Positions 16,733 to 24,211 of a stretch of DNA of 38,021 nucleotides are shown piece by piece. Numbering within the stretch: position 1 is the first letter of the stretch; each line of letters begins with the position of its first letter. The notes under the pieces were generated by a model. The model was not told the DNA's origin, searched no databases, and saw only the letters and a list, made by a program, of their open reading frames with translations. Source of the stretch: Hyphomicrobiales bacterium (GTDB taxonomy: Bacteria; Pseudomonadota; Alphaproteobacteria; Rhizobiales; Xanthobacteraceae); assembly GCA_021732625.1 (NCBI GenBank), contig JAKFUP010000140.1, positions 1-38,021 on the forward strand, given 5' to 3'. Both the position numbers and the translations under genes were made by a program.

Positions 16733-17682
16733 TGACGACGCTTTTGATTGCAGAACACCATCACGACGTTCTCAAGGACTCCACTAACAAGGCGCTGACG
16801 GCTGCGAGCCAGCTCGGTGCTGACGTTCATATCCTCGTCGCTGGTGGCGGACAGGGCACCAAGGCCGCGGCGGATGCAGCTGCCAAGTTGAAAGGCGTCG
16901 GCAAGGTATTGCTGGCCTCGGACCCGATTTACGAGCACGATCTCGCCGAGCCGTTGGCCGCGCTGATCGTGTCGCTGGCTGGGAGCTACGACGCCATCGT
17001 GGCGCCTGCCACCTCACGGTTCAAGAACGTGATGCCGCGCGTCGCAGCCCTGCTCGACGTGATGCAACTGTCAGAAATCATCAAGGTGGTATCGCCCGAT
17101 ACGTTCGAGCGGCCGATCTACGCCGGCAATGCGATCCAGACCGTCAAGAGCAAGGACGCCAAGAAGGTCATCACGGTGCGGACCTCGACGTTCCAGGCCG
17201 CCGGCGAGGGCGGTTCGGCATCGGTAGAGAATGCAACGGCTGCCGCCGATCCCGCGCTGTCCACATTTGTCGGTGAGGAAGTCGCGAAGTCGGATCGTCC
17301 CGAACTGACGTCGGCGAAGATCATCGTCTCGGGTGGCCGCGCGATGCAGAGCCGCGAGAACTTCACCAAGTACATCGAACCGCTCGCCGACAAGCTCGGC
17401 GCCGGCGTTGGTGCATCGCGCGCTGCGGTGGATGCGGGGTATGCTCCGAACGACTGGCAGGTCGGCCAGACCGGCAAGGTGGTGGCGCCCGAGCTGTACA
17501 TCGCGATCGGGATTTCAGGTGCGATCCAGCATCTCGCCGGCATGAAGGATTCCAAGGTGATCGTCGCGATCAACAAGGATGAAGACGCGCCGATCTTCCA
17601 GGTGGCAGACTATGGCCTTGTCGCCGATCTCTATCAGGCGGTGCCGGAACTGACCGACGAACTGGCGAAACTGGGCAAGTAA
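16732..17682 (+). CDS. etfA: Electron transfer flavoprotein alpha subunit
   Basis: The 316-residue alpha subunit of ETF, which holds the FAD. The C-terminal FAD domain has [12 protein letters not shown] (about 202), then [44 protein letters not shown] and [21 protein letters not shown], all usual for EtfA. The start overlaps the etfB stop by one base. The hydroxyacyl-CoA dehydrogenase gene follows after 119 nt. A small stem, ATGGGCTCG/CGAGCCCAT at 17734-17769, lies in that gap; it has no T tract, so it may stabilise the etfBA message rather than terminate it. Confidence 0.97.
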   Translation: MTTLLIAEHHHDVLKDSTNKALTAASQLGADVHILVAGGGQGTKAAADAAAKLKGVGKVLLASDPIYEHDLAEPLAALIVSLAGSYDAIVAPATSRFKNVMPRVAALLDVMQLSEIIKVVSPDTFERPIYAGNAIQTVKSKDAKKVITVRTSTFQAAGEGGSASVENATAAADPALSTFVGEEVAKSDRPELTSAKIIVSGGRAMQSRENFTKYIEPLADKLGAGVGASRAAVDAGYAPNDWQVGQTGKVVAPELYIAIGISGAIQHLAGMKDSKVIVAINKDEDAPIFQVADYGLVADLYQAVPELTDELAKLGK

Positions 17683-17801
17683 GTGGCGCTTGGCTGGAAA
17701 CGTGTTTGCGGTAACGGCGTATATTGAACGAGGATGGGCTCGCGTTGCGAGGGTGCAAACCGAGCCCATGAAGAAATGAGACACATGGTGTTGAAAATCA
17801 A

Positions 17802-18683
17802 ATGGCTTTGAACATCAAAACTGTCGGCGTGATCGGCTCGGGCCAGATGGGCAACGGCATCGCGCATGTGGCGGCACTCGCGGGTTACGATGTCGTGCTC
17901 AACGATATTTCCGCCGATCGCCTGAAGGCCGCGATGGCGACCATCAACGGCAACCTGACGCGCCAGGTCTCCAAGAAAATCATCACCGAAGATGCCCGCA
18001 AGACGGCGCTCGATCGGATCAAATCTTCAGACACCATCGACGGGCTCGCGGCATGCGATCTGGTGATCGAGAGCGCGATCGAAAAAGAAGAGGCCAAGCG
18101 CAAGATCTTCCAGCAGGTCTGTGCCGTGCTCAAGCCGGATGCGATCATCGGCTCGAACACCTCGTCGATCTCGATCACGCGGCTTGCCGCCTCGACCGAT
18201 CGGCCGGAGCGCTTCATCGGCATTCACTTCATGAATCCGGTTCCGCTGATGGAGCTGGTCGAGCTGATCCGTGGCATCGCCACCGACGACGCCACTTTCG
18301 AGGCCGCGCGCGCGTTTGTCACCAAGCTCGGCAAGCAGATCGCGGTGTCGGAGGATTTCCCGGCCTTTATCGTCAATCGTATCCTGCTGCCGATGATCAA
18401 CGAGGCGATATACACGTTGTATGAAGGCGTCGGCAACGTCGAGGCGATCGACGCAGCCATGAAGCTCGGTGCGCATCACCCGATGGGACCGCTTGAACTG
18501 GCGGATTTCATCGGCCTCGATACGTGTCTGTCGATCATGCAGGTGCTGCACGAGGGGCTGGCCGATTCCAAATACCGGCCATGTCCGCTGCTGGTGAAGT
18601 ATGTCGAGGCTGGCTGGCTCGGCCGCAAGACGCAGCGCGGCTTCTACGACTACCGCAGCGACAAGCCGGTTCCGACGCGCTGA
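17802..18683 (+). CDS. hbd: 3-hydroxybutyryl-CoA / 3-hydroxyacyl-CoA dehydrogenase
   Basis: A 293-residue monofunctional dehydrogenase that oxidises or forms 3-hydroxyacyl-CoA with NAD(H), in butyrate/PHB-related metabolism or beta-oxidation. The NAD fold has GSGQMGNGIA (12-21) with Asp35 at the end of the second strand, favouring NAD over NADP. The catalytic His142 lies in GIHFMNPVPLMELVE with Glu154 as its partner, and Asn119/Ser121 contact substrate. The C-terminal helical domain (FPAFIVNRILLPMINEAI..., DFIGLDTCLSIM) is complete. It follows etfBA, whose product would take electrons from the matching acyl-CoA dehydrogenase. The symbol is a family label. Confidence 0.94.
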   Translation: MALNIKTVGVIGSGQMGNGIAHVAALAGYDVVLNDISADRLKAAMATINGNLTRQVSKKIITEDARKTALDRIKSSDTIDGLAACDLVIESAIEKEEAKRKIFQQVCAVLKPDAIIGSNTSSISITRLAASTDRPERFIGIHFMNPVPLMELVELIRGIATDDATFEAARAFVTKLGKQIAVSEDFPAFIVNRILLPMINEAIYTLYEGVGNVEAIDAAMKLGAHHPMGPLELADFIGLDTCLSIMQVLHEGLADSKYRPCPLLVKYVEAGWLGRKTQRGFYDYRSDKPVPTR

Positions 18684-18693
18684 GATTTGTTTC

Positions 18694-18741
18694 TCCTCAT
18701 CCTGAGGAGCGACCGTGTCGCGTAGCCGCCTCACGATGAGA
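18694..18741. repeat. Partial dispersed repeat (CTCATCCTGAGGAG type)
   Basis: A short stretch begins CCTCATCCTGAGGAG, itself a small palindrome, and ends CACGATGAGA. It looks like a degraded member of a hairpin repeat I recall as common between genes in Bradyrhizobium-group genomes. It lies directly after the hydroxyacyl-CoA dehydrogenase gene. Confidence 0.55.
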
Positions 18742-18766
18742 GTTGGCGCTGGCAGACATACTATCT

Positions 18767-18893
18767 CGTCATCACCGGGCATAGCCGTTCGAAGAACGGC
18801 GTCGCTTCGCTCGCCTATGACCCGGTGATCCATCTCTCTTGAAGACTCGCTCCTGAAAAAGATGGATTGCCGGATCAAGTCCGGCAATGACGA
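18767..18893. repeat. 127-nt dispersed inverted repeat, family shared with 34207-34329
   Basis: The ends CGTCATCACCGGGCA... and ...CCGGCAATGACG are complementary in part. The internal segment AGCCGTTCGAAGAACGGCGT is repeated in reverse complement at about 34289-34315. The two copies lie in opposite orientation. The remaining bases 18894-18981 carry the promoter and ribosome-binding site of the next small gene and nothing else obvious. Confidence 0.85.
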
Positions 18894-18981
18894 AGTAGGG
18901 CATCTTGAAATGGCTCGCCCAGTCAAAGTTCATTAACCGGAGGCCGGTAGTTTGGCACCCGTCGCGTAGGGGGCGTTCGGT

Positions 18982-19176
18982 ATGAGTGTGAGCAGTCTGG
19001 CTGCAACTGTTGTGGGCTTACAGGCCCAGCAGACCCAGTCGCAGATCGGCACTGCGGTTTTGAAGCAGCAGTTCAATGCGCAGGCCGCGGTGCTCCAGTT
19101 GCTTCAGCCCTCGCCGGAATTGCTGCAGGCCAATCTGCCGCCGGGCGTCGGCGATTCGCTCGACGTGAAGGCATAA
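18982..19176 (+). CDS. YjfB-like putative motility protein
   Basis: A 64-residue soluble protein. The pattern of short N-terminal Ser/Ala helix, Gln-rich LQAQQTQSQIGTAVLKQQF and a C-terminal PPGVGDSLDVKA matches the YjfB family (PF14070) as I recall it, in which the last residues read like 'NVDVKA'. Members are called putative motility proteins because of some flagellar-gene links, but their job is not known. An AGGGGGCG ribosome-binding site precedes the ATG. It is flanked on both sides by dispersed repeats, and no flagellar gene is near. Confidence 0.7.
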   Translation: MSVSSLAATVVGLQAQQTQSQIGTAVLKQQFNAQAAVLQLLQPSPELLQANLPPGVGDSLDVKA

Positions 19177-19184
19177 CCTTCACC

Positions 19185-19292
19185 GTCATTCCGGGGCGAC
19201 CGAAGGTCGAACCCGGAATCCATTGCTCCATTGAACTCAGAATTTGCGGAAGGATGGATTCCGGATCGCCGTTGTGCGGCGTCCGGAATGAC
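19185..19292. repeat. Dispersed inverted repeat, family shared with 33473-33586
   Basis: The ends GTCATTCCGGGGCG and CGTCCGGAATGAC pair, and CCGGAATCCAT / ATGGATTCCGG pair inside. The inner single-stranded part AACTCAGAATTTGCGG recurs, slightly changed, in the copy at 33473-33586. It sits between convergent genes (YjfB-like and the VOC gene) and could end both transcripts. Confidence 0.85.
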
Positions 19293-19330
19293 ATGAGGAG
19301 GGGCAACCGTGAATGACGCTGCTCGCAAGG

Positions 19331-19804
19331 TTACGCCCCATTCGCCGCCTTCTCCATAGTGGCGATGTCGAGCTTCACCATTTTCATCACCTCCGCCATC
19401 AAGCGCTGGGTCTGCGCGCCATCGCCACCTTCCATCCACTCGCGAAGCTTGCTCGGCACGATCTGCCACGCGACGCCATACTTGTCGCGCAGCCAGCCGC
19501 ATTGCTCGATCGTGCCGCCGAAGCCGAGCTTATCCCACAGATGATCGATCTCGGCCTGCGTATCGCAAAGTGCCATCAGCGAGATCGCGTGGTTGAACGT
19601 GTCGTTGGGGCCGCCATTGAGCGCCATGAACTCGTTGCCGTTGAGGTTGAAGGTGGCGGTCAGCACAGTGCCCTTCGGCATATGCATGCCGTCGCCGTAA
19701 TAGGTCAGCTTGCCCTTTTTGCTGTTCGGAAAGATCGAAGTGTAGAAGTTCATCGCCTCTTCGGCTTCCGTATTGAACCAGAGGCAAGGGTTGATCGCTT
19801 TCAT
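19331..19804 (-). CDS. VOC-family protein, PhnB-like
   Basis: A 157-residue vicinal-oxygen-chelate fold protein of the PhnB/'3-demethylubiquinone-9 3-methyltransferase' type. It starts MKAINPCLWFNTEAEEAMNFYTSIFPNSK and has FMALNGGPNDTFNHAISLM and CGWLRDKYGVAWQIVP, which hold the usual metal- or ligand-site positions. The methyltransferase name is an old mislabel; no enzyme activity can be read from sequence. It is the last gene of a five-gene minus-strand operon headed by an ArsR regulator; the VOC gene before it ends 33 nt upstream. Confidence 0.9.
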   Translation of the reverse strand: MKAINPCLWFNTEAEEAMNFYTSIFPNSKKGKLTYYGDGMHMPKGTVLTATFNLNGNEFMALNGGPNDTFNHAISLMALCDTQAEIDHLWDKLGFGGTIEQCGWLRDKYGVAWQIVPSKLREWMEGGDGAQTQRLMAEVMKMVKLDIATMEKAANGA

Positions 19805-19837
19805 TTTCTTGTCCGTGTTGCTTGAGAGAAAAATATT

Positions 19838-20215
19838 TCAGGTTGCGGGCGTCATCCAGCCGACGCCGGCGCCGCCGGGTTCGGTGAGGATTGCGATGCG
19901 GCCGACATTCGGCACGTCGAAAATAGGGCGCATCAACGTCGCGCCCGCCGCGACGGCTTTCTCGGCGCGGGCATCCACATCGTCGACCGCGAGGTAGGAC
20001 ATCCAGCCCTCGCACACATCTTCATATCCAGGCCGGTCCGTCGGGAAAATGCCCGCGACCGGCTGTCCGCCCATCACCGCGACCCAGTAGGTCGCGCCGT
20101 CGTCGAGAGGCATCGGCTCGAAGCTCCAGCCGATGGTCTTCGCATAGAACTGCTTGGCGCGTTCGGCCTTCGGCGTCACCAGTTCGTTCCAGTGAAAGCT
20201 GCCATGCTGTGTCAT
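19838..20215 (-). CDS. VOC-family protein (glyoxalase/bleomycin-resistance-like)
   Basis: A 125-residue VOC-fold protein: GSFHWNELVTPKAERAKQFYAKTIGW at the start, then VAVMGGQPVAGIF, WMSYLAVDDVDARAEKAVAAGATLMRPIFDVP and a Gly-rich end. The two-repeat beta-alpha-beta pattern is complete. The function is not determined; relatives include glyoxalase-like and antibiotic-binding proteins. It lies between the DUF1428 gene (16-nt gap) and the PhnB-like gene in the same operon, so it is probably co-expressed under ArsR control. Confidence 0.9.
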   Translation of the reverse strand: MTQHGSFHWNELVTPKAERAKQFYAKTIGWSFEPMPLDDGATYWVAVMGGQPVAGIFPTDRPGYEDVCEGWMSYLAVDDVDARAEKAVAAGATLMRPIFDVPNVGRIAILTEPGGAGVGWMTPAT

Positions 20216-20230
20216 TGCGTATCCTCCAGA

Positions 20231-20590
20231 TCAGGCCGTCACGATGGTCTTGAAGCCGCCGTAGATCATCCGCTTGGTGTCGAACGGCATCGCCTTCGAA
20301 TCCATCATCTTGGCGAGGCGTTTGTCTTTCATCACCTTGGCGATCACCGTGTCGCGGTGCTTGCGCGACTTGTAGACGATGTATGAGAACACCACAGTCT
20401 CGTTGGGTTTCATCTTCACGCTGCGCGGAAACGATGTGAGCTTGCCCATCGGCGCGTCGTCGGCGATGCATTCGCGATAGTCGAGTGCGCCGTACTCGCG
20501 CCAGACCTTGCCGGCAAGGCGGGCCATCTTGCGATAGGCGGCGATATTTTTCTTCGGAACGGCAATCACAAAACCATCGACGTAGGACAT
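20231..20590 (-). CDS. DUF1428 family protein
   Basis: A 119-residue protein beginning MSYVDGFVIAVPKKNIAAYRKMA and containing FSYIVYKSRKHRDTVIAKVMKD and FDTKRMIYGGFKTIV, which fit the DUF1428 family (E. coli YbaA relatives; dimeric ferredoxin-like fold). No reaction is known. The ATG at 20590 is clear and lies 32 nt after the SRPBCC stop. Its occurrence with ArsR, SRPBCC and VOC genes is an arrangement I recall from many proteobacteria. Confidence 0.9.
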   Translation of the reverse strand: MSYVDGFVIAVPKKNIAAYRKMARLAGKVWREYGALDYRECIADDAPMGKLTSFPRSVKMKPNETVVFSYIVYKSRKHRDTVIAKVMKDKRLAKMMDSKAMPFDTKRMIYGGFKTIVTA

Positions 20591-20622
20591 TCGTGTTCTC
20601 CAATGATGTTGGCTGTGGATCT

Positions 20623-21066
20623 TCAGGCGAAATAGGCTTCGAGCTTGACGAGCGATCCGGTCCAGCCGTGGGTGTGGCCGTCGCGTGCGGCTTCGTCGAA
20701 CAGTTGTTCGTGCAGCAGCGTCAGTAACGTGCCGCCGGCCGCGGGCGCGAACGTCACGGTTACGACCGACTCGCGCTCCGGTGTCGTGATCCACGACCAG
20801 GTGAATCTCAGCTTCGTGTTCGCGATGACTTCCTGATACACGCCGCTGACGTTGTGAATCTCGCCCTTGTCGTCTTCCATGATGACGCGAAACCGGCCGC
20901 CGACGCGCACATCGGTCTCGGCGTGGGTTATGGCGTTGATGTTTTCCGGCCCGAACCAGCGGACGAGCTGCTTCGGCTCCGTCCACGCGGCATAGACTTG
21001 CTCGGGGGTGGCGTTGAGGCGGCGGCTGAGGGTGAGGCTTGGCCTGGTTGAGACTCCGGTGGACAT
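20623..21066 (-). CDS. SRPBCC (Aha1/START-like) domain protein
   Basis: A 147-residue protein of the SRPBCC/Bet v1-like superfamily, close to the activator-of-Hsp90 (AHSA1) type. Examples are LTLSRRLNATPEQVYAAWTE, then LVRWFGPENI, VGGRFRVIMED and the end HGWTGSLVKLEAYF. It has a hydrophobic ligand cavity by fold, but the ligand is unknown. The start MSTGVSTRPSL at 21066 lies inside the ArsR reading frame, which runs on for 139 nt beyond it. ArsR-SRPBCC pairs usually overlap by a few bases, so the long overlap is odd. Co-transcribed with ArsR. Confidence 0.9.
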   Translation of the reverse strand: MSTGVSTRPSLTLSRRLNATPEQVYAAWTEPKQLVRWFGPENINAITHAETDVRVGGRFRVIMEDDKGEIHNVSGVYQEVIANTKLRFTWSWITTPERESVVTVTFAPAAGGTLLTLLHEQLFDEAARDGHTHGWTGSLVKLEAYFA

Positions 21067-21395
21067 GACTGATTCTCCAGAAACTGTTCGAGCCGATCCA
21101 GCCGCTGCGCCCAGAAGCGCGCATAGCGCTCCAGCCATTGGTTGGCCTCCTGCATCGGCGCGGCATTGAGGCGGCACGTCACCGTGCGTCCGGCCTTGCT
21201 GCGCGTGACGAGGCCCGCATCGCTCAACACGTCGAGATGCTTCATCACGGCCGGCAGCGACATCGCGAACGGCTGCGCCAAATCGCTCACCGACACGCTC
21301 TCTTGCCCCTCGAGCCGCGTCAGCAAGGCACGGCGGGTCGGGTCCGCGAGCGCGGAAAAAGTGAGGTTCAACTGGTCGCCCTGATAGTAAACCAT
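20928..21395 (-). CDS. ArsR-family transcriptional regulator with run-on C-terminus
   Basis: A 155-residue winged-helix repressor heading the operon. The core (about 1-108) has LTFSALADPTRRALLTRL, the recognition helix region LPAVMKHLDVLSDAGLV and a basic wing RSKAGRTVTCRL. It lacks the Cys-rich metal site of true ArsR, as expected for the SRPBCC-linked subgroup. After ARFWAQRLDRLEQFLENQS, where relatives normally end, the frame continues about 45 residues, rich in Ser, Pro and Arg, read out of frame over the SRPBCC gene. This tail looks accidental. A dyad TATACTTAACTATA overlaps the presumed -10 and the start codon, suggesting self-repression. Confidence 0.9.
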   Translation of the reverse strand: MVYYQGDQLNLTFSALADPTRRALLTRLEGQESVSVSDLAQPFAMSLPAVMKHLDVLSDAGLVTRSKAGRTVTCRLNAAPMQEANQWLERYARFWAQRLDRLEQFLENQSCPPESQPGQASPSAAASTPPPSKSMPRGRSRSSSSAGSGRKTSTP

Positions 21396-21430
21396 ATAGT
21401 TAAGTATAACGGCAACGTGAAATAGTTCAA
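21395..21430 (-). promoter_or_regulatory. Promoter and operator of the ArsR operon, probably leaderless
   Basis: On minus, TTGAAC (21430-21425), 16 nt and TATACT (21408-21403) form a good sigma-70-type promoter. Transcription should start at about 21396, next to the A of the ArsR ATG (21395). The symmetric TATACTTAACTATA (21408-21395) covers the -10 box and start codon, a typical place for an ArsR-family repressor. No ribosome-binding site is visible before the ATG. Confidence 0.6.
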
Positions 21431-21458
21431 GGCCCGACTTTGGAAAAAAGCCGGGCCT
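21430..21458 (-). terminator. Hairpin after tlpA, possible terminator
   Basis: An 11-bp stem with one mismatch (21430-21440 with 21448-21458) lies about 30 nt after the tlpA stop. There is no clean T tract on the minus strand after it, so termination strength is doubtful. It touches the -35 box of the ArsR promoter. Confidence 0.4.
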
Positions 21459-21490
21459 GAAAAAATCTCTGAAACCTGGCGGGGGTTAGA

Positions 21491-22180
21491 TCAGTTTGCG
21501 ACCGCGGCGCTGATCATCTTGACCGCGTCGTCGCTGGCCCATTCGGCGGGGCCGGCCATGAAGCCGATTTCGCAGCCGTTGTCGTCCATCAGGACGGTGG
21601 TCGGCATCCCGAGCGCCCGTCCGGCGCTCTTAAGTTCCTGGAAAACCTTGGCTTTTGAATCCGTATAGTAGCCAAGCCGGGTCAGGTTGGTATCCTTGTA
21701 GAAAGCCTTCGGCTTGTCCGGATTGGTGGTGTCGATGTTGATCGCCACCACCTCGAATTTGGGTCCGCCGAGCTTGGTTTGCAGTGCTTCGAGCGATGGC
21801 ATTTCCTTGCGGCATGGCACACACCAGGTGGCCCAGAGATTGACGAGAACGGTTTTGCCCTGCCATTCCGACAGCTTGCGCGCCTTGCCGGTGGAATCCT
21901 CGAATGTGAGGTCCGGCACCTTGAACGGTGTCGCGTTCACCGTCAGTGCCGCGACTTCGCCCTTGACCAGCGGCATGATCTTCTTCGCGAGATCGACGGT
22001 TTTCGCGCAACTCGCTGACGCATCCGCCCGCGCATTGCTTTGAGTGCCGCGCATCCCGTATACCGCGAAGGCTCCGGCGGCGATTGCAACGACAATGGCA
22101 CCAACCACGATCGGCGTACGAGACGTGGTTGTACGCGATGTGGTGGGGGCTGGTTTTTCTGGTGTCTGATTTTCGGTCAT
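21491..22180 (-). CDS. tlpA: TlpA-type membrane-anchored thiol:disulfide oxidoreductase
   Basis: A 229-residue thioredoxin-like protein. After a Thr/Pro-rich cytoplasmic start, one membrane anchor (about 23-42) leads to a periplasmic thioredoxin fold. The active site is Trp119-Cys120-Val-Pro-Cys123, in VNLWATWCVPCRKEMPSLEAL. The cis-Pro is in LGMPTTVLMDDNGCE. Two further cysteines (Cys58 in ASASCAKT and the one in NGCEIGF) could form the structural disulfide known in Bradyrhizobium TlpA. In that genus TlpA reduces copper-delivery proteins for cytochrome aa3 assembly. It is divergent from argH; the gap holds a 16-nt tandem repeat. Confidence 0.92.
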   Translation of the reverse strand: MTENQTPEKPAPTTSRTTTSRTPIVVGAIVVAIAAGAFAVYGMRGTQSNARADASASCAKTVDLAKKIMPLVKGEVAALTVNATPFKVPDLTFEDSTGKARKLSEWQGKTVLVNLWATWCVPCRKEMPSLEALQTKLGGPKFEVVAINIDTTNPDKPKAFYKDTNLTRLGYYTDSKAKVFQELKSAGRALGMPTTVLMDDNGCEIGFMAGPAEWASDDAVKMISAAVAN

Positions 22181-22260
22181 GCGTCAGATTCAAGGCTAGC
22201 TGTGCTGCGGGGTTGCAGATCGCGGCGGGTTGCAGGTCAAACGGCAATCAAGGCGAGTTG

Positions 22261-22349
22261 GCAGATTACGACGTTAGCAGATTACGACGTTAGCGGATTA
22301 CGACGTTAGCGGATTACGACGTTAGCGGAATACGACGTTAGCGGAATAC
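22261..22349. repeat. Tandem repeat, 16-nt unit, five full copies plus a partial one
   Basis: The unit GCAGATTACGACGTTA starts at 22261, 22277, 22293, 22309 and 22325, with changes only at the third and sixth positions; a sixth partial copy covers 22341-22349. The array lies in the tlpA/argH divergent gap and ends about 28 nt before the argH ATG. The last bases before argH repeat GTTAGCGGATTA once more. Confidence 0.95.
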
Positions 22350-22376
22350 AAAGACAAGTGTTAGCGGATTAGGCAC

Positions 22377-23768
22377 ATGAGCAACAAGATGTGGGGCGGC
22401 CGGTTTGGCGAAGGTCCCGATGCCATCATGGAAGAAATCAACGTCTCGATCGACGTGGATCGCCACCTGTTTGCTCAGGATATCGCCGCATCGAAAGCGC
22501 ATGCAGCGATGCTCGCTACTCAGGGCATTATCGCGGCGAACGATGCAAAAAACATCGCCAGGGGTCTAGACACGATTTTGTCAGAGATCGGAAAGGGCTC
22601 GTTCACATTCAAACGAGCGCTGGAAGACATTCATATGAATGTCGAAAGCAGATTGTCGGAACTGATCGGCCCTGCTGCGGGCCGGTTGCATACGGCGCGT
22701 TCGCGTAACGATCAGGTTGCGACCGATTTCCGGCTCTATGTGCGCGATACGATCGATGAGATCGATGCGGCGCTGGCCGCTTTTCAGCACGCGCTGGCCG
22801 CTCGCGCTCTCGAACATGCCGACACTGTGATGCCCGGATTCACCCATCTGCAGACCGCGCAGCCTGTGACATTCGGTCACCATCTGTTGGCCTATGTGGA
22901 AATGGCAGCACGCGACCGCGGCCGGTTCCATGATGCGCGCAAACGTCTCAACGAAAGTCCGCTCGGCGCGGCCGCGCTTGCCGGAACTTCATTTCCGATC
23001 GACCGGAATGCGACGGCGAAGGCGCTTGGCTTCGACCGGCCGATGGCCAATTCGCTCGATGCCGTGTCCGATCGCGATTTCGTGCTGGAGACGCTCGCGG
23101 CCTGCGCCATCGCGGCGACGCATCTGTCGCGCTTCGCCGAAGAGATCGTGATCTGGACCTCGCCGCTCACCGGCCTCGTGCAATTGTCCGACAAGTTCAC
23201 CACCGGCTCGTCGATCATGCCGCAGAAGCGAAATCCGGATGCGGCTGAACTGGTGCGCGCCAAGACCGGCCGCGTCATTGGATCGCTGATCGGACTTCTG
23301 ATCGTGATGAAGGGACTTCCGCTCGCCTATCAAAAGGACATGCAGGAAGACAAGCAGGGCGCGATGGAAGCTTTCGCTGCGCTGTCGCTCGCGGTCCGGG
23401 CGATGACCGGCATGGTCCACGACCTCACGCCCGACAAAGCGAAGATGAAGGCGGCGGCGGGCGATGGCTACGCGACCGCGACCGATCTTGCCGACTGGCT
23501 GGTGCGGACATTGAAGATGCCGTTCCGCGATGCGCATCACGTGACGGGTCAAATCGTCGCCAAGGCCTCGAAGGCTGGCGTGGCACTCGACAAATTTCCC
23601 CTGAAAGAGATGCAGGCGGTCGAACCGAAGGTCACATCGGAGGTATTTGGCGTCCTCAGCGTTGAAAGCTCGGTGAAAAGCCGTGTCAGCTTCGGCGGTA
23701 CGGCGCCGAAAAACGTCCGCGCCCAGGCCAAGGGTTGGCTGAAGCGGCTGGAAAAAGAGCGAAAATAG
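22377..23768 (+). CDS. argH: Argininosuccinate lyase
   Basis: A 463-residue enzyme of the fumarase/aspartase superfamily that splits argininosuccinate into arginine and fumarate, the last step of arginine synthesis. It begins [25 protein letters not shown]. The conserved blocks are present: [20 protein letters not shown] (about 105), [20 protein letters not shown] (about 154) with the catalytic His, and the superfamily signature [16 protein letters not shown] (about 277-292) with the catalytic Ser. Full length. No ribosome-binding site stands out before the ATG, and the last tandem repeat copies occupy the leader. The lptM gene follows after 98 nt. Confidence 0.97.
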   Translation: MSNKMWGGRFGEGPDAIMEEINVSIDVDRHLFAQDIAASKAHAAMLATQGIIAANDAKNIARGLDTILSEIGKGSFTFKRALEDIHMNVESRLSELIGPAAGRLHTARSRNDQVATDFRLYVRDTIDEIDAALAAFQHALAARALEHADTVMPGFTHLQTAQPVTFGHHLLAYVEMAARDRGRFHDARKRLNESPLGAAALAGTSFPIDRNATAKALGFDRPMANSLDAVSDRDFVLETLAACAIAATHLSRFAEEIVIWTSPLTGLVQLSDKFTTGSSIMPQKRNPDAAELVRAKTGRVIGSLIGLLIVMKGLPLAYQKDMQEDKQGAMEAFAALSLAVRAMTGMVHDLTPDKAKMKAAAGDGYATATDLADWLVRTLKMPFRDAHHVTGQIVAKASKAGVALDKFPLKEMQAVEPKVTSEVFGVLSVESSVKSRVSFGGTAPKNVRAQAKGWLKRLEKERK

Positions 23769-23866
23769 GGCTTAACCAATCCCTTAACGCGAATTTGGCA
23801 ACCTGTGACCTCTCGCCAAACCGGGCCGATCTTTGTAAGTTGCCGCACCATTTGGGGATACCGATT

Positions 23867-24151
23867 GTGAACCGTCGTTCGAGTGCCTGCGTGAAGCTGG
23901 CCATCCTGATGCTGACTGCCGGGGTGCTGGCAGGTTGCGGCCGCAAGGGGCCGCTCGAACTGCCGCCGAGCGCTGCTGCACAGCCGGCAGGCGCACGCGG
24001 CGACGTAGCTCCGCGCGGGGATGTTGCTGCAGCAAATTCTGCTCCGGGCATTGCGCGATCCGATGCACTGTTTGCCACGGGCGACGAGCCCGATCCGGTT
24101 GCGGCGCGTGGCCGAAAAAAACCGTTTTTCCTCGACCTCCTTCTCGATTAG
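23867..24151 (+). CDS. lptM: LptM-like small outer-membrane lipoprotein (YifL family)
   Basis: A 94-residue lipoprotein. The signal sequence MNRRSSACVKLAILMLTAGVLAGCGRKGPLELPP has the lipobox LAGC at about residue 24, followed directly by the GCGRKGPLELP motif of the LptM/YifL family. In E. coli LptM assists oxidative maturation of the LptD LPS translocon. The remainder is Ala/Pro-rich and ends KKPFFLDLLLD. The GTG at 23867 gives the correct short signal peptide; longer reading upstream runs from the argH 3' end. The place between argH and lysA is its usual one in alphaproteobacteria. lysA follows after 60 nt. Confidence 0.88.
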   Translation: MNRRSSACVKLAILMLTAGVLAGCGRKGPLELPPSAAAQPAGARGDVAPRGDVAAANSAPGIARSDALFATGDEPDPVAARGRKKPFFLDLLLD

Positions 24152-24211
24152 CGCTCGTCGAACCCGGCCAGGCGCTCGCCTTCGTAAGATCGTAAAAATC
24201 GGATTCGCGTC

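Noticed and set aside
22261-22349. CRISPR array
   Set aside because: The repeats are directly adjacent 16-nt units without spacers, and no cas genes are present.
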